6,550 nucleotides of DNA from an uncultured Lachnospiraceae bacterium (GTDB lineage: Bacteria; Bacillota_A; Clostridia; Lachnospirales; Lachnospiraceae). How positions within the stretch are numbered: the first letter of the stretch is position 1; the number at the start of each line of letters is the position of its first letter. Below the pieces are notes generated by a model that was not told the origin of the DNA, made no database searches, and was given only the letters and a program-made list of their open reading frames with translations. This document shows, one piece after another, positions 1 to 6,348 of the stretch. The position numbers and the translations under genes are program-made. The stretch lies in the NCBI GenBank assembly GCA_910588595.1, contig CAJUQU010000238.1, positions 1 to 6,550 on the forward strand. The letters are read 5' to 3'.

Positions 1-1
1 G

Positions 2-46
2 CACTTAGGTAAACAAGTTATGGTAAGAAACTATATCGGAAACTAA
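2..46 (+). other. Possible C-terminal tail of an upstream gene
   Basis: Frame 2 is open from the window edge to a TAA at 44-46 and reads HLGKQVMVRNYIGN before the stop. The other two forward frames stop at 6-8 and 10-12. If an upstream gene ends here, it ends 10 bases before the ATG at 57, matching the tight spacing of the rest of the region. Fifteen codons are too few to identify a protein or prove coding. The stretch could equally be a short intergenic leader. Confidence 0.25.
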
Positions 47-56
47 GAGGGCAGCA

Positions 57-365
57 ATGGATTGTAAAGAGGCACAGCGCTGTATTCCATCATTTCTGAA
101 GGACGCTTTGGACAGGGATACAGAGTTTCGATTGGTAGAGCACATAATCTCCTGCAGTGAATGCATGGAGGAGCTGACAGTGGAATATCTTTTGACAGAA
201 GGTATTAGCAGACTGGAGAATGCCGAGGATATTGATGTGCAGAGTGAACTGGATGACAGGCTGAATCGTACCATTACCCGCAGGAAGGTATACAAACAGC
301 TGAAAGCCGGTCTTTTTTTAGTTGGTTCTCTAATATTCTTTATACTGATACTAGGAGGAGTTTAG
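57..365 (+). CDS. Small zinc-finger (zf-HC2/anti-sigma-like) single-pass membrane protein
   Basis: This is a 102-residue protein. Near its N-terminus it has C3 and then H29, C33 and C36 (HIISCSECMEEL). That is the HxxxCxxC zinc-binding pattern of the zf-HC2 fold found in anti-sigma factors such as RsiW-type proteins. The middle (about 40-82) is charged and probably helical. Residues 84-102 (AGLFLVGSLIFFILILGGV) form one hydrophobic membrane segment at the very end, preceded by the basic stretch RRKVYKQLK, which predicts a cytoplasmic N-terminus and no real extracellular domain. The start is supported by AGAGGG at 46-51, five bases before the ATG. The gene lies 6 bases upstream of polA and supplies its Shine-Dalgarno. 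No sigma factor is visible in the window, so an anti-sigma role is only inferred from the fold; it may be a membrane-tethered zinc-binding adaptor of unknown partner. Confidence 0.8.
   Translation: MDCKEAQRCIPSFLKDALDRDTEFRLVEHIISCSECMEELTVEYLLTEGISRLENAEDIDVQSELDDRLNRTITRRKVYKQLKAGLFLVGSLIFFILILGGV
353..360 (+). promoter_or_regulatory. polA Shine-Dalgarno embedded in the upstream gene
   Basis: AGGAGGAG lies in the codons for the last Leu-Gly-Gly-Val of the zinc-finger protein, just before its TAG at 363-365. The polA ATG follows at 372, 11-13 bases downstream, at the long end of normal spacing. Ribosomes finishing the first gene would pass over this site, so translation of the two genes is probably coupled. 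Confidence 0.75.
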
Positions 366-371
366 GACGTA

Positions 372-3074
372 ATGAGCAGGATTGTTTTGATGGATGGCTA
401 TAGTATATTGAGAAAGGCGTACTACAGTGTACCGGTTAGGACGGATCTGACAGGATCCCACACGAATGCAGTCGCTGGTTTTTTGAATATACTGCTCAAA
501 ATAACAGAAAAAGAAAAGCCAGAATATCTGAGTGTGCTCTTTGGTGCAGAGGAGAGCACAGAAAAGATGTCAGAGGGACTTCGAGGACAGATTTCTTTAT
601 TGAAAGAAGTACTGTCCGCTATGAAGATCCATATGCTTGAAAGGGAGGAAGCTGCGTCAGATGATCTGATTGGGACTGTTGCAGGGCATTTGCAGAAAGA
701 TATAGTGGTGGTTTCGGGGGAGCGTGATCTCCTGCAGCTTGCTTCTGAAAGGATCAGACTGTGTATATTGGAAACCGGCGATGGACAGTCGGTATTGAAA
801 GATTACACTGCATCTGATGTGGAAGCGGCGTACAAGATCACTCCTGCACAGCTTGCGGCGTTAAAGATCCTGATTAAAGTCGTAAAGATCGGAGAACGAA
901 CGGCATGTGACTTGATGGACACATATGGTTCGATCGAAAATATATATACACATCTCGAGGAATTGCCTCAGAAGAGTATACGGGAAAAAATGGCGGATAA
1001 AAAGGCGGATGCCGAGTCCTGCAAAGATTTGTATGTGATCGATACGGATGCGCGCATTGATTTTCCGGAGCATTTGATGAAAGAGATGAAATTGGAATCG
1101 GAAGGTTCTGTCAGTTTCACACCGGAGGCAGACGCGAAATTGAAGAAGCTTTCCCTGGGCAGTTTTTTTGAACAGCCGGCACAGGCGGGCAGGAAGCCAA
1201 TGATCGATATCGACAAGGATATCAAAGTTATCACAGTCAGGACGGCAGAGGACGTTCAGACGGTATTTGACACGGCAGCGAAAGCCGGAAGTGCAGCAGT
1301 CAGGCTGGTCCATATCCGTGCCAAGGGTGCCGGAGAGCTGGGGGCACATGCAGATGGGCAGATGTATCTGCAGATGGATGCTGAGGAGGAAGTGTTTGGG
1401 TGTATTCTGTGTGGCGGATCTTCGGACGAGACAAACATCCATTATATAGAAAGCGGCAGTGCAATATCGGAGTCTTTCCTCAAGCAACAGATTGAAAAGC
1501 TGTTGTTGTCCGGGAAGATGTCCGTATCTGTGTTCGATGTGAAAAATGACTATGGAGATATGATCTCTGAGAAAAATGACAGAAATATTTCATCAGATGT
1601 CCTTACAAGACAGCTTGTTGATTGCAAAATTGCAGCATATCTGATCAATCCGCTGAAAAATGATTACGAGATAGCCGATATTGCGGACGAGTATCTCAAT
1701 ATAAAGGTTCAGAAATGGTCTGACCTGTTTGGAAAATCGGATCTGAACTCCATATATCGGGGCAGGAAGGATGAATGTCTGTCCTATCTTGCCAAGGAAG
1801 CATATGTTTTATATAAGGCAGGACCACTGTTGGAGAAGGCACTGGCACAGAACAACATGGCCAGACTTTTCCGGGAACTGGAAATGCCGTTGACCTATGT
1901 ACTGTTTGACATGGAGCGGGAGGGCATTCTGGTGAAACCCGAGGAGCTGAAAGCTTACGGGGAAGCGCTGGGCGGCCGGATCGGAGAGCTTGAACAGTCG
2001 ATTCACACAGCGGCAGGGGAATGTTTTAATATTAATTCTCCCAAACAGCTGGGTGAGATCCTGTTCGAGAAGATGAAACTTCCCGGCGGGAAAAAGACAA
2101 AGACAGGCTATTCCACAGCGGCAGATGTACTTGATAAGCTTGCGCCGGAGTATCCTATCGTCAAAGATATTCTGGAGTACCGGGGACTCACGAAACTCAA
2201 GTCGACCTATGCGGACGGACTTGCGGCATACATTGAAGACGACAACAAGATCCACACAAACTTCAACCAGACGATCACAGCGACGGGAAGACTCAGCTCT
2301 ACAGAGCCAAACCTCCAGAACATTCCGATGCGCATGGAGCTTGGCAGGCGGATCCGGAAAGTGTTCATACCCCAGGAGGGATGCATCTTCATGGACGCAG
2401 ATTACTCACAGATCGAGCTCAGGGTGCTGGCGCATATGTCTGATGACAGACAACTGATCGAAGCCTACAAAATGGACGAGGATATCCACAGGATCACCGC
2501 ATCAAAGGTCTTTCACACGCCGTTTGAGGATGTCACAGACCTGCAGCGGCGCAATGCCAAGGCGGTCAACTTTGGGATCGTATATGGAATCAGCTCGTTT
2601 GGTTTGAGTCAGGATCTGAGCATAACGCCCAAGGAGGCGAAGGTCTACATCGATGAGTATTTTAAGACATATCCGGGAATCAAGAAATTTCTGGACAAGA
2701 CAGTGGATGACGCCAAGGACAGAGGGTATTGCGAGACCATGTTTGGCAGGCGCAGACCTGTTCCGGAATTGAGATCGACCAACTTTAACCAGCGCTCGTT
2801 CGGTGAGCGTGTCGCCATGAATTCACCGATACAGGGAACGGCGGCAGACATCATCAAGTACGCGATGGTCCATGTGTACGACGCGCTGAAGGCGAAGGGC
2901 TTGAAGTCAAAGCTGATCCTGCAGATACATGACGAACTTCTGATCGAGACCAGGAACGATGAGGTGGAGGAAGTGCGCGAAGTGCTGTCGCGTGAGATGC
3001 AGAATGCGTGTGAGCTGGCAGTGAAGCTTGAGATCGACCTTCACACCGGCACGGACTGGTATGAGGCGAAATAA
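372..3074 (+). CDS. polA: DNA polymerase I with degenerate 5'-nuclease and proofreading domains
   Basis: This 900-residue family A polymerase fills gaps in excision repair and replaces RNA primers on the lagging strand. The polymerase part (about 500-900) is complete: TATGRLSSTEPNLQNIP at 636-652; motif A DYSQIELR with D677 and E682; the O-helix RRNAKAVNFGIVYG with R726, K730, F734 and Y738; and motif C HDE at 853-855. Residues 1-265 are the 5'-nuclease fold (LMDGYSIL at 6-13, SDDLIGT at 96-102, SGERDLLQLA at 115-124, IGERTA at 173-178, YGSIENIY at 185-192). However, D8, D97, D98 and D119 are the only expected metal ligands left: the FD of strand 3 is FG, the EADD glutamate is A95, and the GDxSDNIPGVPG loop and the FRxxxYxxYKxxR arch are missing. 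Residues 283-490 correspond to the 3'-5' exonuclease, but its DxE site is absent, as in many Firmicutes PolA. I infer an active polymerase with little or no nuclease activity. The start at 372 fits family N-termini. Confidence 0.97.
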   Translation: MSRIVLMDGYSILRKAYYSVPVRTDLTGSHTNAVAGFLNILLKITEKEKPEYLSVLFGAEESTEKMSEGLRGQISLLKEVLSAMKIHMLEREEAASDDLIGTVAGHLQKDIVVVSGERDLLQLASERIRLCILETGDGQSVLKDYTASDVEAAYKITPAQLAALKILIKVVKIGERTACDLMDTYGSIENIYTHLEELPQKSIREKMADKKADAESCKDLYVIDTDARIDFPEHLMKEMKLESEGSVSFTPEADAKLKKLSLGSFFEQPAQAGRKPMIDIDKDIKVITVRTAEDVQTVFDTAAKAGSAAVRLVHIRAKGAGELGAHADGQMYLQMDAEEEVFGCILCGGSSDETNIHYIESGSAISESFLKQQIEKLLLSGKMSVSVFDVKNDYGDMISEKNDRNISSDVLTRQLVDCKIAAYLINPLKNDYEIADIADEYLNIKVQKWSDLFGKSDLNSIYRGRKDECLSYLAKEAYVLYKAGPLLEKALAQNNMARLFRELEMPLTYVLFDMEREGILVKPEELKAYGEALGGRIGELEQSIHTAAGECFNINSPKQLGEILFEKMKLPGGKKTKTGYSTAADVLDKLAPEYPIVKDILEYRGLTKLKSTYADGLAAYIEDDNKIHTNFNQTITATGRLSSTEPNLQNIPMRMELGRRIRKVFIPQEGCIFMDADYSQIELRVLAHMSDDRQLIEAYKMDEDIHRITASKVFHTPFEDVTDLQRRNAKAVNFGIVYGISSFGLSQDLSITPKEAKVYIDEYFKTYPGIKKFLDKTVDDAKDRGYCETMFGRRRPVPELRSTNFNQRSFGERVAMNSPIQGTAADIIKYAMVHVYDALKAKGLKSKLILQIHDELLIETRNDEVEEVREVLSREMQNACELAVKLEIDLHTGTDWYEAK

Positions 3075-3085
3075 GTGGGAACAAT

Positions 3086-3670
3086 ATGAAGATAATAGGG
3101 ATCACCGGCGGCGTCGGCGCCGGGAAGACAAAAGTACTTTCTTATATAGAAATGAATTACAGGTGCAGGATCATAAGAGCTGATGAGGCTGCACATCTGC
3201 TGTATGAACCCGGACAGGAATGTTACAGGAAGCTTGTCGGGCTTTTGGGACAGCGGATATTACAAGCAGACGGTACGATCGACAAGGCAAAGATGGCGGG
3301 TGTCATCTTTCAGGATCAGAAGCTGTTAGAGGGTGTCAATAAGATCGTTCACCCTGCAGTGAAAAAGTATATTCTGGAGCAGATCGCGCATGAGAGGGCA
3401 AAGGGCGAAGCAGAGTACTTTTTTATCGAGGCTGCGCTGCTGATCGAAGAGCAGTATGACAAAATAGCAGATGAGTTGTGGTATATTCATTCTGACGTGG
3501 CAGTGCGGGAGCGGCGGCTTGCCGAGAGCAGACATTACAGCGCGCAAAAGATTGCTGATATTATGAGAGGGCAGCTGAGTGAAGCTGAATTTCGAAAGCA
3601 CTGTAAAGTAGTGATATCGAACAATGGTGATCTGGAAGAGACATACGAGCAGATCAGAAATGTACTTTAA
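3086..3670 (+). CDS. coaE: Dephospho-CoA kinase
   Basis: CoaE uses ATP to phosphorylate the 3'-hydroxyl of the ribose in dephospho-CoA, the last step of coenzyme A synthesis, in the cytosol. The 194-residue length is normal. Visible motifs are the P-loop GGVGAGKT at 8-15; RADEAAH at 31-37, where D33 corresponds to the conserved base region; ADGTIDK at 61-67; IVHP at 87-90; IEAALLIEEQ at 114-123, in place of the more usual PLLFE; the lid arginines in RERRLAESR at 141-149; and MRGQLSEAEFRKHC at 160-173, followed by VVISNNGDLEET near the end. The AALLIE and ISNNG variants agree with my recollection of Lachnospiraceae CoaE, so I do not read them as decay. The start follows the polA stop by 11 bases with only a weak GTGGGA (3075-3080) as ribosome binding site, which suggests coupled translation with polA. 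A polA-coaE neighbourhood is common in Firmicutes. Confidence 0.97.
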   Translation: MKIIGITGGVGAGKTKVLSYIEMNYRCRIIRADEAAHLLYEPGQECYRKLVGLLGQRILQADGTIDKAKMAGVIFQDQKLLEGVNKIVHPAVKKYILEQIAHERAKGEAEYFFIEAALLIEEQYDKIADELWYIHSDVAVRERRLAESRHYSAQKIADIMRGQLSEAEFRKHCKVVISNNGDLEETYEQIRNVL

Positions 3671-3688
3671 TCTGCTTTAATGTACATT
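3659..3688 (+). repeat. Imperfect inverted repeat over the coaE stop codon
   Basis: AATGTAC at 3659-3665 pairs with GTACATT at 3682-3688. After a T-T mismatch (3666/3681), TTAA at 3667-3670 pairs with TTAA at 3677-3680 around a six-base loop (3671-3676). The coaE TAA (3668-3670) is inside the stem. The right arm also lies in a perfect 12-base palindrome, TAATGTACATTA, at 3678-3689. Only two of eleven pairs are G-C and no T-run follows, so it is a poor intrinsic terminator. It could be an mRNA 3'-end or processing hairpin, an operator-like site, or chance in AT-rich DNA. Confidence 0.45.
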
Positions 3689-3743
3689 ATGAGGTGATCG
3701 GCAGGTGCTTTTCACAGATTTTGACAGGCTATCAATAAATAAT

Positions 3744-3755
3744 GGGGGATAGGAG
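3744..3755 (+). promoter_or_regulatory. Ribosome binding site that decides the FtsA-like start
   Basis: GGGGGATAGGAG precedes the ATG at 3757, with the GGGGGA part seven bases upstream of it. The alternative in-frame ATG at 3742 overlaps this purine block and has no Shine-Dalgarno upstream (CAATAAATA precedes it). Starting at 3757 gives the N-terminus MNETKVNGEELVFGLDIG and drops five residues (MGDRS). The AGGAG at 3751-3755 sits only one base from the ATG and is unlikely to be the pairing part. Confidence 0.7.
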
Positions 3756-3756
3756 T

Positions 3757-6312
3757 ATGAATGAGACAAAAGTGAATGGAGAAGAACTGGTATTCGGACT
3801 TGATATCGGTACGAGAAGCATGGTGGGTACTGTGGGATATAGGCAGGGAGAAAGATTTGTTGTGACTGCGCAGGAGATCCGGGCGCATCAGACGCGCGCC
3901 ATGCTTGACGGGCAGATCCATGACATCAACAGGGTGGCAGCAGCTATCGCTGATATCAGGCAGGCACTGCAGGACAAAACGGGCATTAAGCTGGATGAAG
4001 TGTGTATCGCGGCAGCCGGGCGTGTGCTGAAAACGATGAACGTTCATGCGGATATGGATCTGGACAAAGAGCGCAATGTCACCAAGGAGGATATGAGCAA
4101 TCTCATCTCACTGGGAATAGAGCAGGCATTCGAAGAGTTTCAGGAAAAGAATGATACCAACATGCATTTCTACTGTGTGGGATATTCCGTAGTGAGATAT
4201 TTCCTGAACGGAATGTGGATGGGACAGCCGGAGCACCACAAGGCAAAGACGATCGGTGCCGATATCATCGCGACTTTTTTGCCTGATGATGTCGTGGACG
4301 GATTGTACAGTGCGGTGGAGCTTGCCGGATTGAGGGTAGCGAACCTCACACTGGAGCCGATCGCGGCGATCCGAGTCGCGATTCCGGAAAAATTCAGGCT
4401 TCTGAATATCGCGATGATCGATGTGGGAGCAGGTACATCGGATATCTCGATCACGGATGACGGCAGTGTGACGGCGTTTGGCATGATCCCCTGCGCAGGT
4501 GACACACTGACAGAGCTTCTGGCAAAGACATGTCTGATCGATTTTACCACGGCGGAGATGATCAAGACAGCGGCGGCAACGCAGGAGGAGATCATCTATG
4601 AGGATATCATGGGTGCAGAACAGATGATCACTGCCAAGGAAGTGATCGCGATCTGCCAGCCCGAGATCGAGCGGATGTCAAAGCTTGCAGCCAGCGCGAT
4701 CAAGGAATTAAATGGAGGCAATTCGCCGAGTGCGGTGTTTATTGTCGGCGGCGGCGGTAAGATCAAAGGGTTTGGTGAACTGGTTGCCGCGGAGCTTGGA
4801 CTTGACCCGAAGAGAGTGGCGCTTCGCGGTGAGGAGATCATGAGGGATGTTGATTTCCCGGATGGAGCGCTGAAAGATTCAACGATCATCACACCGATCG
4901 GTATCTGTCTCACTTACTATGAACAGTACAATAATTTTATCTATATAACATTTAACGGAAACAGGATCAAGCTGTACGATAACAATAAGCTGACTGTTAC
5001 TGACGCGGCAATGCAGGCTGATTTTACCCGGGACGGACTTTTCCCGAGACGCGGTGAAGAGCTGCACTACACAGTCAACGGCAAAAACCGTGTCACCAAG
5101 GGTGAGTACGGTGAGAGCGCACATGTGTACGTGAACGGTGAGGAAGTGAGCCTCAGCCACAATATTAAAGCAAATGATGTCATCATACTTGAGGAATCGA
5201 CGCTCGGGACACCGGCACAGGAGAAGATCGCAGATCTGATCGACTATAACGGTAAGATCGTTGTGCGTTTCAAAGGGGATGAGATGCCGCTTCCAAAACC
5301 AGTCAAGGTGAACGGGACTGCAGTGACAGAGGAGTATCTGATCCAGAACGGAGATGAGATCGTTGTTTCTTCCACTTATACATATGATGAATTTTTTGAG
5401 TATATGGGGCTGTCGCCAGAGGATATGATTCTGTTCATCAATGGAGTGCGTGCTGATGACACGATGGAGGTCTGCGCATCGGATGAGCTCGAATTCAAGA
5501 ACAGGAAAGAGTATGAACTGAAAGAAATCTATAAAGAATCAAACATTGAACCGCGCAGCAAGAAGCGCAGGGAGGCAAGGAAGGAAGAAAAAGAGAAAGA
5601 AGAAAAAGAGAAGGCAAAGACTGAGGGAGAGAAAGGATCAGAGGAAGTCACGACTGCCGAAGCGGAGGGTGCAGGGACAGACAAGGAAGAAGTGAACGCG
5701 GAAACGGAAATCCAGGCAAAAGAGACAGGATCTGAAGTGGAGGACAAGACGCAGGAGCCAAAAGCAGATGCGAAGATCAGTGAAGATACAAGTGCCCAGA
5801 CTGGATCCGAGCCTGAGAACAAAGGCGAAGCCGTGTCCGAAAGCGACACTGCAGGGAGTGCCGTGCCGGAAAAGGAAACAGAGGAGGCGCAGCCAGAACC
5901 TGAGGAAACCAAAGTCAGAGCAGAGGAAGCAAAAGAAGAGCCCGCGAAGGAGCCAGAAATAAAGGCAGCTCAAGCTGTAAATACCGAAAGATCCAGGGAG
6001 GAACCCAGACAGGAACAGATGCAGAGCACCGCGAAGACAGAAAAGGCAGAAGCCCGTGAGGAGAAGAAACCAGCTGCAGCAAAAGAGGAGCCACCTGTGG
6101 ATTCCGGCAAAAAGATCATTGTAATAGTCAACCAGAAGCCGATCGTCATGCGCGGCAAGGAGAGCTATATGTTCGTCGATATTTTTGACTATATCGATTT
6201 TGACACCAGAAGGATGCAGGGCTCCGGGATCGCTACCCTCGTGAACGGAAAGGATGCGCAATACACACAGGAGCTTTTCAACGGGGACAAGATCGAGGTA
6301 TATTGGAAATAA
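3757..6312 (+). CDS. FtsA/PilM-like actin-fold ATPase with beta-grasp-like C-terminal extension
   Basis: The protein has 851 residues from the preferred ATG, roughly twice the length of classical FtsA (about 420). Residues 12-390 are the FtsA-type ATPase: phosphate 1 FGLDIGTRS at 13-21; the clostridial signature HQTRAMLDGQIHDI at 44-57 and AAAGRVLKT at 85-93 in the FtsA-specific 1C region; phosphate 2 MIDVGAGTSDISI at 220-232; and the adenosine motif VFIVGGGGKIKGFG at 327-340. Residues 393-582 are rich in strands and contain three [VI]NG-x12-D motifs. Residues 583-785 are a charged, Glu/Lys/Ala/Pro/Thr-rich linker with no cysteine, predicted disordered. Residues 786-851 form a compact C-terminal domain with a fourth copy. 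There is no signal peptide or transmembrane segment, and I do not see FtsA's usual C-terminal amphipathic membrane anchor. FtsZ is not adjacent, so this is best called an FtsA-like paralogue; a cytoplasmic scaffolding role in division or envelope assembly is inference. Other actin-fold families (PilM, DnaK/EutJ-like) fit less well. Confidence 0.88.
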   Translation: MNETKVNGEELVFGLDIGTRSMVGTVGYRQGERFVVTAQEIRAHQTRAMLDGQIHDINRVAAAIADIRQALQDKTGIKLDEVCIAAAGRVLKTMNVHADMDLDKERNVTKEDMSNLISLGIEQAFEEFQEKNDTNMHFYCVGYSVVRYFLNGMWMGQPEHHKAKTIGADIIATFLPDDVVDGLYSAVELAGLRVANLTLEPIAAIRVAIPEKFRLLNIAMIDVGAGTSDISITDDGSVTAFGMIPCAGDTLTELLAKTCLIDFTTAEMIKTAAATQEEIIYEDIMGAEQMITAKEVIAICQPEIERMSKLAASAIKELNGGNSPSAVFIVGGGGKIKGFGELVAAELGLDPKRVALRGEEIMRDVDFPDGALKDSTIITPIGICLTYYEQYNNFIYITFNGNRIKLYDNNKLTVTDAAMQADFTRDGLFPRRGEELHYTVNGKNRVTKGEYGESAHVYVNGEEVSLSHNIKANDVIILEESTLGTPAQEKIADLIDYNGKIVVRFKGDEMPLPKPVKVNGTAVTEEYLIQNGDEIVVSSTYTYDEFFEYMGLSPEDMILFINGVRADDTMEVCASDELEFKNRKEYELKEIYKESNIEPRSKKRREARKEEKEKEEKEKAKTEGEKGSEEVTTAEAEGAGTDKEEVNAETEIQAKETGSEVEDKTQEPKADAKISEDTSAQTGSEPENKGEAVSESDTAGSAVPEKETEEAQPEPEETKVRAEEAKEEPAKEPEIKAAQAVNTERSREEPRQEQMQSTAKTEKAEAREEKKPAAAKEEPPVDSGKKIIVIVNQKPIVMRGKESYMFVDIFDYIDFDTRRMQGSGIATLVNGKDAQYTQELFNGDKIEVYWK
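5131..5484 (+). repeat. Three tandem [VI]NG-x12-D protein motifs (beta-grasp-like)
   Basis: Within the FtsA-like protein, the same 16-residue pattern starts at residues 459 (VNGEEVSLSHNIKAND), 518 (VNGTAVTEEYLIQNGD) and 561 (INGVRADDTMEVCASD). Each starts with [VI]NG, has a hydrophobic residue at position 12, an N/G/S at 15 and D at 16, and is followed by a hydrophobic strand (VIIL, EIVV, ELEF). This resembles the closing hairpin of ThiS/ubiquitin-like beta-grasp and S4-type folds. The starts at 459, 518 and 561 are 59 and 43 residues apart. The fold assignment is inference; the identical spacing is directly visible. Confidence 0.7.
5503..6111 (+). other. Low-complexity charged linker of the FtsA-like protein
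   Basis: These codons encode residues 583-785. A strongly basic-acidic block at about 599-625 (KKRREARKEEKEKEEKEK) is followed by about 160 residues dominated by Glu, Lys, Ala, Thr, Pro, Ser and Gln with almost no aromatic residues. The first block is written in a 38-base uninterrupted purine run at 5577-5614. The frame stays open and rejoins a well-structured C-terminal domain, so it is a genuine linker rather than a frameshift. It is expected to vary in length between strains. Confidence 0.85.
6112..6309 (+). other. C-terminal beta-grasp-like domain of the FtsA-like protein
   Basis: Residues 786-851 read as strand (KIIVIVNQKPIVM), a turn and helix (SYMFVDIFDYIDFD), then a hairpin containing the fourth motif copy VNGKDAQYTQELFNGD at 829-844 and the final strand KIEVYW. 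The order strand-strand-helix-strand-strand and the NG...NGD hairpin fit a ThiS/ubiquitin-like module. No ThiS-type C-terminal Gly-Gly is present (the protein ends YWK), so a sulfur-carrier or conjugation role is not supported; binding is more likely. The fold is inferred from pattern only. Confidence 0.55.
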
Positions 6313-6334
6313 AGGAATAGGAAAATAAGGAAAC

Positions 6335-6340
6335 AGAGGA
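6335..6340 (+). promoter_or_regulatory. Ribosome binding site of the MBL-fold gene
   Basis: AGAGGA lies eight bases before the ATG at 6349, an ideal spacing. The 36-base gap after the FtsA-like stop has no visible terminator hairpin or promoter, so the gene is probably co-transcribed. Confidence 0.6.
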
Positions 6341-6348
6341 ATAATCAG

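Noticed and set aside
861..1487. A 208-codon open frame on the minus strand inside polA
   Set aside because: It has Cys/His/Arg-rich nonsense composition, no recognisable domain, and overlaps a gene whose forward frame aligns with PolA throughout.
3086..3670. CoaE decay, because PLLFE and the usual IDN motif are altered
   Set aside because: The P-loop, D33, IVHP and lid arginines are intact, and the AALLIE variant fits what I know of Lachnospiraceae CoaE.
3659..3720. Intrinsic terminator after coaE
   Set aside because: The hairpin is AT-rich with two G-C pairs, and is followed by ATGAGGTGATC rather than a run of T.
3721..3749. TTGACA at 3721-3726 as the -35 box of a promoter for the FtsA-like gene
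   Set aside because: At 16-18 bases downstream the sequence is TGGGGGAT, not a -10 box. The AT-rich ATAAATAAT is only about 9-11 bases away. A perfect -35 alone is not enough.
5503..5640. Frameshift in the FtsA-like gene at the purine-rich tract
   Set aside because: The frame stays open through it, the composition remains a coherent charged linker, and the domain after it matches the motif found before it.
6112..6312. Ubiquitin-like or ThiS-like conjugating or sulfur-carrier function for the C-terminal domain
   Set aside because: The protein ends YWK, without the Gly-Gly tail these functions need, and no E1/ThiF- or protease-like gene is in the window.
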